Below, piece after piece: positions 42,081-50,405 of a stretch of DNA of 50,438 nucleotides. Source of the DNA: Acidimicrobiia bacterium (GTDB lineage Bacteria; Actinomycetota; Acidimicrobiia; Acidimicrobiales; CAIXPF01). Where the stretch lies: NCBI GenBank assembly GCA_947476745.1, contig CANJRG010000025.1, positions 1-50,438 on the forward strand. Direction: 5' to 3'. The notes beneath the pieces were generated by a model that did no database searches, had not been told where the DNA came from, and saw only the letters and a list, made by a program, of their open reading frames with translations. Positions within the stretch are counted from its first letter, which is position 1. Every line of letters starts with the position of its first letter. Made by a program: the position numbers and the translations under genes.

Positions 42081-42902
42081 CTAGGGCTGGGCGTCGGGGC
42101 GGGACAGGCCGATGGCGTCGTAGGAGTCGAGCCCGGCGTCGTAGCGGGCCTGGACCTCGCGCAGCAGGGCCTGGGCGTCGGCCCGGCGGGTGGTGCTGGC
42201 GAAGATCTGCGACTCGTTGCGGCCGGCGGCGTCGAGAGGTAGGTCCCGTCCCTCGTAGAAGCTGCGCTTGCAGGCCTCGAGCGACCAGGCCGGCCAGCGG
42301 GCGATGTGCGCCGCCCACTCGGTGGCCGCCTGGCGCAGCTCGGCATCGGGCACGACTTTGTTGATGGCGCCGAGCTGATGGGCCTCCGCCGCGGTGATGG
42401 GCCGGCCGTCGAGGATCATCTCCAGGCACTTGGTCGGCCCGATCAGACGGGCCAGGCGGGTGGTGCCGCCTGCGCCGGGGATGATGCCCAGGCCGACCTC
42501 CGGCTGGCCGTAGGTGGCCGACTGCGCGGCGATGCGGAGGTCGCACGCCCACGACAGCTCGGCCCCGCCGCCCCAGGCCTGGCCGTTGTTGGCGGCGATG
42601 GAGATCATCGGGGTCGCCGCGATCTCCTCGAAGATGCGGCGCTGCGGCGGCGGGAGCTCGTAGTGGGCGGCCTCGGCGGCGGCCTGGCGGTCGAGGATGA
42701 ACTGCAGCGACCAGTGGGCGATGAAGTAGCCGGGGGTGTCCGACGCCAGCACGAACACCTTGCAGCCGGCAGTCTCCAGCGAGCGAACCGCCTCCATGAT
42801 CCGCTCGGCCAGCTCCCAGCTGCCGAAGTTGCGGGGCGGATCGGCGAAGGCGATGAGCCCGACCCCGTCGGCGGGATGGCTGATCTCGATCGAGATGGGC
42901 AT
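42081..42902 (-). CDS. Enoyl-CoA hydratase/isomerase family protein (crotonase 2)
   Basis: A 273-residue crotonase. The oxyanion hole is formed by SIAANNGQAWGGGAELSWAC, and the second active-site stretch YGQPEVGLGIIPGAGGTTRL keeps the hydratase-type Glu and PGxGGT. It is therefore more canonical than the crotonase at 12597. GAAAGG lies eight bases before the ATG. It is predicted to act on enoyl-CoA in beta-oxidation. Confidence 0.9.
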   Translation of the reverse strand: MPISIEISHPADGVGLIAFADPPRNFGSWELAERIMEAVRSLETAGCKVFVLASDTPGYFIAHWSLQFILDRQAAAEAAHYELPPPQRRIFEEIAATPMISIAANNGQAWGGGAELSWACDLRIAAQSATYGQPEVGLGIIPGAGGTTRLARLIGPTKCLEMILDGRPITAAEAHQLGAINKVVPDAELRQAATEWAAHIARWPAWSLEACKRSFYEGRDLPLDAAGRNESQIFASTTRRADAQALLREVQARYDAGLDSYDAIGLSRPDAQP

Positions 42903-43519
42903 GGCAGCGGCCTTTCGGGTTCGGGACTGCAGCAGCCGAACCCTATGCGGCCCGACGCCATGCCCGCCGCTGGCCGACCGACCGCATGCCGGCCGCGACG
43001 CATGCAGGTCGGCTCGGTCGGTTCGTCCCAAAACCACGGTGCAACATGATGACTGATATGGACATCGACCAATACTCTGCAGGCTCGTGGTAGCAGATCC
43101 TTGCCATCGGTGAGGTGGCAGCACCGTTGCTGGGTGCCGGATCCGGCCAAACGGGTGCCCCGGGCCGACCGGCTGCTCGGCGAGTACCGCAGCGCCGTGG
43201 TGCCTGCCATCGCCACGACCGCGGTCCGGCATTGCGCGAGCACGTGCGGCTCGTCGAGGAGCAGGTGAGGGACCGTCAGGGAGCCGCGCCCGCCGATGTT
43301 GATGCCTACTTCGCCGGGCTCGACGCCTACCGGGCCGGTGACCTCGAGGGCTGGGTCTCCCACGTGGCGGTGGCCACCGGTCGAGCAGCGCCCGACGGGC
43401 TCGTCACCCTCGATCCGGACGCTGATGCTCACGACCACATGGTCACGGCGCGCGGCCAGCGCAGCAAGGGGTTCCCGGCCCGGCCCGGCCTGGTGCGGCG
43501 GGGCCCTGCTCGGGCTCGG
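42903..43519. other. 617-bp gap with a possible Fic remnant
   Basis: No intact gene is seen. About 42903-43110 should hold the crotonase promoter and shows no other feature. About 43113-43440 carries pieces reminiscent of a Fic-family protein in two different plus-strand frames, listed separately. The last 80 bases before the BVMO 4 stop have no recognisable feature. Confidence 0.5.
43113..43440 (+). pseudogene. Possible frameshifted Fic-family N-terminal remnant
   Basis: In one frame WVPDPAKRVPRADRLLGEY then RSAVVPAIA resembles the N-terminal cap of Fic proteins. In another frame ALREHVRLVEEQVRDRQG and VDAYFAGLDAYRAGDLEGWV resemble the helices that precede the Fic core. The core HPFxDGNGR motif is absent. 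Two frames and a missing core indicate a decayed gene. The family assignment is tentative. Confidence 0.35.
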
Positions 43520-45166
43520 TCAGTCGAAGCGGAACCCGCGGTAGCCGTCGGCGGCGATGGCCGCGCATTGGTACCGGTAGCCCTGACCGACGTAGGGCAT
43601 GAACACCCGGGGCTTGCCCTCGATGTTGGCCCCCAGGTACCACGAGTTCGCCTTCGGGAACAGGGTGCGCCCGGCCGCCTCGGCCACGTGGTCCATCCAC
43701 GCCGCCTCGGCCCTGGCGTCGGCCTCGATGCGGGACGCGCCCCGGTTGCGGCCGTGGGCGATGCAGCCGGCGATCCAGTCGACGTGGTGCTCGCCGTTGT
43801 GGATCACGTTGCCGATCACCGACGGGCTGCCCGGCCCGGTGATGACGAAGAGGTTCGGGAACCCGGCCATCGCGACCCCGAGATAGGTGCGCGGCCCCTC
43901 GGCCCACGCCTCGCGCAGCGTCACGCCGTTGCGGGCCCGGAAGTCGATCCGGGCCAGGGCGCCGGTCATGGCGTCGAACCCGGTGGCCAGGATCAGCGCG
44001 TCGAGCCCGACGGTGCCGGACGCGGTGCGGACCCCGTCGGCGAGGACCGACTCGATCGGGTCGCGCTGCAGGTCGACCAGGGCCACGTTCGGCCGGTTGA
44101 ACGTGGCGTAGTAGCCGGAGTCCACGCAGATCCGCTTCACGCCGATCGGGTAGCCGGTGGGGCACAGCGCCTCGGCGGTGACCGGGTCGGTGACGATCGA
44201 GCGGATCCTGTCGCGCACGAACTCGGCGGCGACGTCGTTGACCGCCGGCTCGGTCAGCAGGTTCGGGTAGGCCAGCAGGATTGCCCCGCCGCCCTGTTCC
44301 CACAACCGTTCGTAGCGCGCCCGCTGCACGTCGACCGGGGGGACCGGCGCGTCGAACGCGGCGGTACCCACCCGGCCGAAGTCGGGGGACTCCAACCCGG
44401 CGAGGTAGACGTCGAAGGTGCGGACGAAACGGTCCTCGTCGGCCTGATCGAGCGGCCCGTTGCGGGCGGGGACCGAGAAGTTCGGCGTCCGCTGGAACAC
44501 CGTCAGCTGCGCCGCGTCCTCGGCCACGACCGGGATGAGCTGGATCGCGGATGATCCGGTGCCCACCACGCCGACCCGCAGGCCGCGGAAGTAGACCGGC
44601 TCATGGGGCCAGCGGGCCGTGTGGTAGGTCGGCCCGGCGAAGTCCTCGAGGCCGGGCAGCGCCACCTCGTTGGGGACCGACAGGCAGCCGGTGGCCATGA
44701 TGCAGTAGGTCGCCCGGATGGTCTCGCCAGTGTCGGTGCGGACCGTCCAGCGGTCGGTGGCCTCGTCGAAGGCGGCGTCGGTGACCCGGGTCGAGAAGCG
44801 GATGTGCGGCCGCAGCCCGAACCGGTCGGCGGCATAGCGGGCGTAGTCGAGGATCTCGGCCTGCGCCGCGTACTTCTCGCTCCAGTGCCACTCGGCCCGC
44901 AGCTCCGGCGAGAAGCTGTAGGAGTAGAACAGGCTCGGCACGTCGCAGCGAGCGCCCGGGTAGCGGTTCCAGTACCAGGTGCCCCCCACATCGGGGGCGT
45001 CCTCGACGCCGACCACCGACAGGCCGAGCTGCCGGAACCGGTATAGGGCGTAGAGCCCGGCGAACCCCGCGCCGACCACCACCACATCGGCGAGCACGTC
45101 GTCGGGTGCGTCGGGCGAACCGGCCCGGCCGGTGGCGAGCTGCTGGGTCGGTGCGGAAACGGCCAT
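43520..45166 (-). CDS. Baeyer-Villiger monooxygenase (BVMO 4)
   Basis: A 548-residue flavin monooxygenase. FAD motif GAGFAG at 32-37, GGTWYWNRYPGARCDVPS following, fingerprint FAGPTYHTARW at 176-186, and NADPH motif VGTGSSAIQLIP. GGGAGG five bases before the ATG at 45166 fixes the start. The DVPSLFYSYSF segment separates it from BVMO 2 and 3 (DSESYSYGY) and suggests the group that includes phenylacetone and steroid-type BVMOs. Confidence 0.93.
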   Translation of the reverse strand: MAVSAPTQQLATGRAGSPDAPDDVLADVVVVGAGFAGLYALYRFRQLGLSVVGVEDAPDVGGTWYWNRYPGARCDVPSLFYSYSFSPELRAEWHWSEKYAAQAEILDYARYAADRFGLRPHIRFSTRVTDAAFDEATDRWTVRTDTGETIRATYCIMATGCLSVPNEVALPGLEDFAGPTYHTARWPHEPVYFRGLRVGVVGTGSSAIQLIPVVAEDAAQLTVFQRTPNFSVPARNGPLDQADEDRFVRTFDVYLAGLESPDFGRVGTAAFDAPVPPVDVQRARYERLWEQGGGAILLAYPNLLTEPAVNDVAAEFVRDRIRSIVTDPVTAEALCPTGYPIGVKRICVDSGYYATFNRPNVALVDLQRDPIESVLADGVRTASGTVGLDALILATGFDAMTGALARIDFRARNGVTLREAWAEGPRTYLGVAMAGFPNLFVITGPGSPSVIGNVIHNGEHHVDWIAGCIAHGRNRGASRIEADARAEAAWMDHVAEAAGRTLFPKANSWYLGANIEGKPRVFMPYVGQGYRYQCAAIAADGYRGFRFD

Positions 45167-45218
45167 GCGTCCTCCCTGGTGGCGACCGACCGGAACGGCC
45201 CGGTGATGACGCCGGCAG

Positions 45219-45245
45219 CGACCCGGCCCGTCCCGGGCCGGGTCG
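45219..45245 (-). terminator. Hairpin after the chorismate mutase gene
   Basis: CGACCCGGCCC pairs perfectly with GGGCCGGGTCG around a five-base loop, about 20 bases past the chorismate mutase stop and before the BVMO 4 promoter. Read on the minus strand it would separate the two genes. Confidence 0.7.
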
Positions 45246-45266
45246 TCAGCGAACTCCGGCGGTGGG

Positions 45267-45983
45267 TCAGCCGGTGTGCAGCGGTGCGAGGGCGATGCGG
45301 GCTGCGTCGGCGGCCCGGGGGGTACCGGCGAGGTGGGCCACGATCGCCGCCTCTGCGGTCGCGAGATCCTCGCTGCGCAGCGCCGGGAGTCCGCCGAGGT
45401 CGTGCAGGCGCGCCACGAGCTGGGTGGTGACCTCGTCAAGCTGGGGTCGCAGCTGGGTGGCCAGGTCCTGGGTGGTGGCAAACGGGGGCTGGTTCTGCGT
45501 CGCCCACTGCTCGTGCAGCGCCCGTTGGAGGACCTTGCCGCCGTCGATTTGGGCCTGCAGCAGTCGTCTGGCCGCGACCGGGTCCACCCCGGCGTCCGCG
45601 GCGGCCTTGGCGATGGCGTCGAGGGCCACCGACTCCCGTGCCAGGTCCTCGATGGGGGCCTTGGTGTTCCATTTCGTCCGGGCGACCTCGACGCCGAGCT
45701 CGAGGCGCCGGCCGAGCAGGTCGAGCAGGGCAGCCACGGCTGCCGGCGACGTTGCCGGGGCTGCGGCGGTGGTCGGGGCTGCGGCGGTGGTCGGGGCGGC
45801 AGCCGCTGGGAGATCCGATCCGGTGTCCTCGGCGCAGGCTGCGAGCCCGGAACATCCCAACACCACCACCAGCGCCACGGTCCGCGCGAACCGTAGCTGC
45901 GGACGATCCCGGTACCGGCCCTCCCAGAACTCGGCCGGGCTCGGCTCGGTGGATGGGGTGAGGTCGGTGGGATCGGCGGTCAC
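45267..45983 (-). CDS. Secreted/lipoprotein chorismate mutase (AroQ-gamma type)
   Basis: A 238-residue exported protein. A signal segment TVALVVVLGCSGLAAC ends in a plausible lipobox (LAAC, C40), followed by an Ala/Pro/Thr linker with an 18-bp duplication. The domain LLGRRLELGVEVARTKWNTK, PIEDLARESVALDAIAKAA, and LLQAQIDGGKVLQRAL matches the secreted gamma-class chorismate mutases (TIGR01806-like) that turn chorismate into prephenate. The Arg, Lys and Glu/Gln active-site positions appear present. The GTG at 45983 gives a reasonable signal; longer upstream starts run into a G-rich repeat. Confidence 0.75.
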   Translation of the reverse strand: MTADPTDLTPSTEPSPAEFWEGRYRDRPQLRFARTVALVVVLGCSGLAACAEDTGSDLPAAAAPTTAAAPTTAAAPATSPAAVAALLDLLGRRLELGVEVARTKWNTKAPIEDLARESVALDAIAKAAADAGVDPVAARRLLQAQIDGGKVLQRALHEQWATQNQPPFATTQDLATQLRPQLDEVTTQLVARLHDLGGLPALRSEDLATAEAAIVAHLAGTPRAADAARIALAPLHTG

Positions 45984-46110
45984 GATGGCCGATCGTAGGG
46001 ACCCATGCACCCCTGACGAGACGCTGCCGAGCCGCTCGCCGGAACCGGGCGGTCCGACCCGGTCCCCGGAGCGGGCGTTCGCTACCGTTCCGGTCCGGCG
46101 GGCAACCGGC

Positions 46111-46137
46111 GGGAGTGGGAGTGGGAGTGGGAGTGGG
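46111..46137 (+). repeat. GGGAGT hexamer repeat with G-quadruplex pattern
   Basis: Four GGGAGT units followed by GGG give five G3 runs separated by three bases each, the standard intramolecular G-quadruplex pattern. It lies in the gap between the divergent chorismate mutase and sialidase-like genes, 35 bases before the chosen start of the latter. Confidence 0.9.
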
Positions 46138-46171
46138 ACCATTGCCGAACGACGTGACATCGCAGCACACC

Positions 46172-47773
46172 ATGCCGAACGCGCCGACCTCGGCCGAGGT
46201 TGCGTCGTTCGGGCCGCCCTCGCCTGCGGTCACCGTTGCGGGCTGCCGGCGTCGGCGCAGGTACCTGCCGGGGCTGGTCACGCTGGCGGTGCTCGGGCTG
46301 CTGGGCGTCGCGGCCGCCCCGTCGGCCTGGGCCGCAGTGACGACGACCACGATCGGGGCCGATCCGTACACCAACACCTCCAGCCAGCACCAGACGCAGG
46401 TCGAGCCCGACTCGTTCGCCTACGGCTCAACGATCGTGGCCGCGGCGCAGACCGGTCGGTTCTACAACGGCGGCTCGTCCAACATCTGCTGGGCCCGCTC
46501 CGCCGACGGCGGGACGAACTGGACCAACGGTTGTCTTCCCGGCATCACCAAGCACGAGAACGCATCGAACCCCTACGACCGGGTGAGCGACCCGGTGGTG
46601 GCCCACGACGCCAAGCACGGCGCCTGGCTGATCTCGTCGTTGCCGCTGACCGAAGCCGGCGGGCTGCGGGGCGCGGGGGTGCTGACCAGCCGTTCGACCG
46701 ACGGCGGGGTGACCTGGGGCCCGCCGGTGCTGGTCAGCGGCAGCAACGCGGGTGATCCCGACAAGAACTGGATCGTGTGCGACAACACCTCGACCAGCCC
46801 GTACTACGGCAACTGCTACACCCAGTGGGACGACAGCGGCGACGGCAACCGGCTCTACATGAGCACGTCGACCGACGGCGGGGTCACCTGGGGGGCGAAG
46901 AAGAAGACGGCCAACAACGCCACCGGGATCGGTGGCCAGCCGGTGGTGGCGCCCAACGGCACCGTCATCGTGCCCGTCGACAACGCCTACGAGGGTGCGC
47001 TGCTGTCGTTCCGGTCGACCGACGGCGGTGCGACCTGGTCGAGCACCGTCACGGTCACCACCATCAAGCACCACAGCGTCGCCGGCGGGCTGCGCACCGG
47101 GCCGCTGCCCAGCGCCGAGATCGACGGTGCGGGCAAGGTCTACGTCGTGTGGCAGGACTGCCGGTTCCGCAAGAAGTGCGCCTCCAACGACCTGGTGCTG
47201 ACCACCTCCACCAACGGCACCACCTGGACGACGGTGACACGGATCCCCATCGACGCGGTCGGCAGCACCGTGGACCACTTCATTCCCGGGCTCGCCGTGA
47301 GCCCGACCACGTCGGGAAGCGGAGCCAAGCTGGCGCTGGCCTACTACTTCTACCCGAACACGTCATGTACGACGAGTACCTGTCAGCTCAACGTCGGCTT
47401 CGTGACCTCGTCCAACGGTGGGGTGTCGTGGAGCGCCCCGACCACCCTCGGCGGGCCGATGGCGCTGTCGTGGCTGCCGAGCACCTCGCAGGGCCGCATG
47501 GTCGGCGACTACATCTCGACCTCGTTCGTCAACGGTGTGCCCCGGCCGGTCTTCACCCTGGCCTCCGCCCCGGTCTCCGGCTCGTTCCGCCAGTTCATGG
47601 CCACCTCGACCGGTCTGAGCGCGGCGACGGCAGACTCCGGTGCCGGCGGCCGGGCCGCCGCGCCGCCGGCGGACCCGGCGCAGAGCCCGGCGGACCCGGC
47701 GCAGAGCCCGGCGGGAGCAGACGGCGTGGCGCTGCTGCCGTCGCCGAGCGCCGGCGCCGCCATCCGTCGCTGA
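46172..47773 (+). CDS. Secreted BNR/Asp-box sialidase-like protein
   Basis: A 533-residue exported protein. A basic stretch and signal peptide (GLVTLAVLGLLGVAAAPSAW, then AAV) is followed by a beta-propeller with Asp-box repeats: SADGGTNW, STDGGVTW (twice), STDGGATW and SSNGGVSW, spaced as in six-bladed sialidase folds. The catalytic Arg triad and Tyr of true sialidases are not evident, so glycan binding or another hydrolase activity is possible. A Pro/Ala/Ser tail with a 21-bp duplication (PADPAQS) ends the protein. The ATG at 46172 is uncertain; a GTG at 46154 is an alternative. Confidence 0.75.
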   Translation: MPNAPTSAEVASFGPPSPAVTVAGCRRRRRYLPGLVTLAVLGLLGVAAAPSAWAAVTTTTIGADPYTNTSSQHQTQVEPDSFAYGSTIVAAAQTGRFYNGGSSNICWARSADGGTNWTNGCLPGITKHENASNPYDRVSDPVVAHDAKHGAWLISSLPLTEAGGLRGAGVLTSRSTDGGVTWGPPVLVSGSNAGDPDKNWIVCDNTSTSPYYGNCYTQWDDSGDGNRLYMSTSTDGGVTWGAKKKTANNATGIGGQPVVAPNGTVIVPVDNAYEGALLSFRSTDGGATWSSTVTVTTIKHHSVAGGLRTGPLPSAEIDGAGKVYVVWQDCRFRKKCASNDLVLTTSTNGTTWTTVTRIPIDAVGSTVDHFIPGLAVSPTTSGSGAKLALAYYFYPNTSCTTSTCQLNVGFVTSSNGGVSWSAPTTLGGPMALSWLPSTSQGRMVGDYISTSFVNGVPRPVFTLASAPVSGSFRQFMATSTGLSAATADSGAGGRAAAPPADPAQSPADPAQSPAGADGVALLPSPSAGAAIRR

Positions 47774-47784
47774 TCGTCGGGTGC

Positions 47785-47823
47785 GGCCCGATCCTTACCA
47801 TCCGAAATGGTACGGATCGGGCC
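47785..47823. terminator. Long imperfect hairpin between sialidase-like and CoA-transferase genes
   Basis: GGCCCGATCC and GGATCGGGCC form ten perfect pairs; after one T/C mismatch TACCAT pairs with ATGGTA around a five-base loop. It starts 12 bases after the sialidase-like stop and ends 40 bases before the CoA-transferase start. Most likely a terminator; an operator function is possible. Confidence 0.7.
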
Positions 47824-47862
47824 CGTCGAACGGCCGCCGGACCGCGTGCCGTTCGTGGCAGT

Positions 47863-49095
47863 ATGCGTCGCGTGGACAAGGCTGAGTTCTATCGCAACGC
47901 CCGAACCGATCTACCCGGCCCGATGGCCGGGGTGCGGGTGCTCGAGGCGACCACCAGTTGGGCCGGCCCGATGGCGGGCTGCATCCTCGCCGACCTGGGG
48001 GCCGAGGTCATCAAGTGCGAGATGCCGACGGGAGAGATGAGCCGGCACATGCCGGTGAAGGTGCCCGGCACGTCGCTCGCCTTCCTCAACCAGGCGGCGA
48101 ACCGCAACAAGCGGTCGCTGTCACTCGACCTGCGGCTGCCCGAGGCGGTCGAGGTCTTCCTTCAGTTGGTTGCGGTCAGTGACATCGTGGTGGAGAACTT
48201 CCTGCCCGGCACCCTGGCCCGTTGGGGTGTCGGCTACGAGCAGTGCCGGGCGGTCAAGGAGGACATCGTCTACGTGTCGATCTCCGGATGGGGCCAGTTC
48301 GGGCCCGAATCGCACCGGGCGGGCTACGACCCCATCGCCCAGGCGGCGTCGGGCTGGATGGCGCTCAACGGTCCAGCCGATGGTGCGCCGAGCAAGGGCC
48401 CGACCTACCTCTGCGACGACCTCGCCGGCCTGCACGGTGCCATCGGGGCCATGGCGGCGTTGCACCATCGCGACCGCACCGGCGAGGGACAGCATGTGGA
48501 TGCCTCGCTGCTCGACGCCGTGTTGTTCCAGTCGAACGGGTACCTGACCCTGGCGGCGATGGGTGACCCCACCCCGCGCATGGGCAGCGAGGTCACCATC
48601 ACCTGCCCGGTCAACACCTACGCCTGCGACGGGGGCTTCATGTTCCTCGCTGTCGCCCTCGATGCGCACTGGGCCAAGCTGTGCGAGGTCATGGGCCGCC
48701 CGGAGCTGACCGATGCCCCGGGCTTCGCCACCAATGCCGAGCGGTGCGCCAACCGGGTGGCGGTGAACGCCGCGGTCAGCGACTGGTCGATCCGCCATCC
48801 CGTCGACGAGGTGGTGGCCCGGCTCGGCGCTGCGGGCGTGGCGGTGGCCAAGGTCGAGTCCTACGAGGACGCCGCCCGCAACCCCCACGTGCTCGAACGA
48901 GACATGCTGCAGGACACCGTGCTCGAGGACGGCTCGGTGGTCCCGCTCACCGGCCCGGCGGTGAAGTTCAGCCGCACCCCGACGCGGGTCCGCCACGGCA
49001 GCCCCGCCATCGGCGCCGACACTGACGCCCTGCTCGCCGAGATCGGCCGCGACGGCGATGCCATTGCGGCTCTGCGCGCCCGCGGCGCGGTCTGA
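47863..49095 (+). CDS. Class III CoA-transferase (CaiB/BaiF family)
   Basis: A 410-residue family III CoA transferase. GVRVLEATTSWAGPMAGCIL, DLGAEVIKCEMP, and NKRSLSLDLRLPE form the N-terminal Rossmann part. The catalytic Asp lies in the segment around CDDLAGLHGAIGAMAALHHR, and EGQHVDASLLDAVL follows. It moves CoA between acyl donors, for example in carnitine, bile-acid or alpha-methylacyl-CoA metabolism; racemase activity is possible. The ATG at 47863 or the GTG three codons later could start it. The P450 gene starts eight bases after its stop. Confidence 0.9.
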   Translation: MRRVDKAEFYRNARTDLPGPMAGVRVLEATTSWAGPMAGCILADLGAEVIKCEMPTGEMSRHMPVKVPGTSLAFLNQAANRNKRSLSLDLRLPEAVEVFLQLVAVSDIVVENFLPGTLARWGVGYEQCRAVKEDIVYVSISGWGQFGPESHRAGYDPIAQAASGWMALNGPADGAPSKGPTYLCDDLAGLHGAIGAMAALHHRDRTGEGQHVDASLLDAVLFQSNGYLTLAAMGDPTPRMGSEVTITCPVNTYACDGGFMFLAVALDAHWAKLCEVMGRPELTDAPGFATNAERCANRVAVNAAVSDWSIRHPVDEVVARLGAAGVAVAKVESYEDAARNPHVLERDMLQDTVLEDGSVVPLTGPAVKFSRTPTRVRHGSPAIGADTDALLAEIGRDGDAIAALRARGAV

Positions 49096-49103
49096 CACCG
49101 TCC

Positions 49104-50405
49104 ATGGACCTCGCCGACGCCGCCGACCTCACCAGCGCAGCGGCGACGCGTGACCCTGCCGGCGCCTTCGCCGCACTGCGCGACCAGGACCCGGTGTGGT
49201 GGAGCGAACGGCACCGGGCGTGGATCCTCACCGGCTACGCCGACGTGGTCGACGCACTCACGTCGCCGCTGCTGAGCGCCGACCGGATCAGCCCGCTCGA
49301 TCGCAGGCTCGGCGATGCCCGGCGCGACGCCTCGGTGGCCACGCGCGACCATCTGCGCAGCTGGATGCTGTTCAACGACGGCGACGTCCATCGCCGGTTG
49401 CGGGCGCCGGTGGGCCGCTCGTTCACCCCTCGTCGGGTGGAGCGTCTGCGGGAGTTCTGCACCGAGCTGGTGGACCAGCTGCTCGACGATGCCGTGGCGG
49501 TCGCCGTTCCCGTCGACGGCGGTGCGGACGTCGGTGCGGACGTCGGGAACACGGTGATCGACGTGCACCAGGCGCTGTTCGCGCCGCTGCCGGCGGTGAT
49601 GATCGCCGAGCTGCTCGGGGTCGACCGAGCCGACGCCGCAGCACTGCAGGGATGGTCCGACCAGCTCGGGCTGTTCGTGCTCGGGGTGGCGCATCCCGAT
49701 CAGGCCGCCGCTGCGGCGCAGGCCACCGCCGAGCTGATGGGCTACTTCGAGGCGCTGGTGGCCCGCCGGCGGCGCGAGCCGGCCGAGGACCTGATCTCGG
49801 CGTTGGTCGATGCCGAGCGTCGCGGTGAGCTGGACACCGACGAAGTGGTCGGCGCTGCGACGCTGCTGCTGTTCGCCGGCCACGAGACGACCACCAACGC
49901 GCTCGGCAACGCCCTGGTGGCGTTGCTGGAGCACCCGGCCCAGTTGGCCCGGCTCCGCCCCGACCCGGCGGTCGACCCGGTCGACCCGGTCGACGCGGTG
50001 GAGGAGCTGTTGCGCTTCGAGCCGCCGGCCAAGGTGCAGGTCCGCTACGTGCTCACCGAACACACCCGGGGCAACCACCGCCTCGAGCGCGGCCAGGCGG
50101 TGTTCGCGGCGATCGCCGCCGCCAACCGTGACCCGGCGGTTTTCGCCGACCCCGACCGGCTCGACCTGGGGCGTCGCCCGGTCGGTCATGTGGCGTTCGG
50201 GCACGGTGCGCACTTCTGCGTCGGCGCGGCCTTGGCCCGTCTCGAGATGGCCGTGGCCCTGCCCCGCCTGGCCCGGCGGTTCCCCGACCTGGCACCGGCC
50301 TGGGGGGAACGCGGCCCGCAGTACCAGCCTGCGGTGGTGATGAAGTCCCTCCAGCACGTACCGGTGGCGGTCTGCGTTGGTGTGCGTGCGACGATGGGGC
50401 CGTGA
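49104..50405 (+). CDS. Cytochrome P450
   Basis: A 433-residue soluble bacterial P450. I-helix AGHETT at 258-263 (oxygen activation), ExxR motif E301-R304, and the heme-binding loop FGHGAHFCVGAALAR with ligand C372. The motif set is complete. Tandem VDP repeats at about 290-297 precede the ExxR helix and are unusual. The ATG at 49104 is eight bases after the CoA-transferase stop. It likely hydroxylates a CoA-linked, lipid or steroid substrate; no ferredoxin gene is visible. Confidence 0.93.
   Translation: MDLADAADLTSAAATRDPAGAFAALRDQDPVWWSERHRAWILTGYADVVDALTSPLLSADRISPLDRRLGDARRDASVATRDHLRSWMLFNDGDVHRRLRAPVGRSFTPRRVERLREFCTELVDQLLDDAVAVAVPVDGGADVGADVGNTVIDVHQALFAPLPAVMIAELLGVDRADAAALQGWSDQLGLFVLGVAHPDQAAAAAQATAELMGYFEALVARRRREPAEDLISALVDAERRGELDTDEVVGAATLLLFAGHETTTNALGNALVALLEHPAQLARLRPDPAVDPVDPVDAVEELLRFEPPAKVQVRYVLTEHTRGNHRLERGQAVFAAIAAANRDPAVFADPDRLDLGRRPVGHVAFGHGAHFCVGAALARLEMAVALPRLARRFPDLAPAWGERGPQYQPAVVMKSLQHVPVAVCVGVRATMGP

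Noticed and set aside
46777-49095. One 772-codon plus-strand frame across the sialidase-like and CoA-transferase genes
   Set aside because: The first 360 codons are an out-of-frame reading of the sialidase-like gene; only the part from 47863 matches a protein family.
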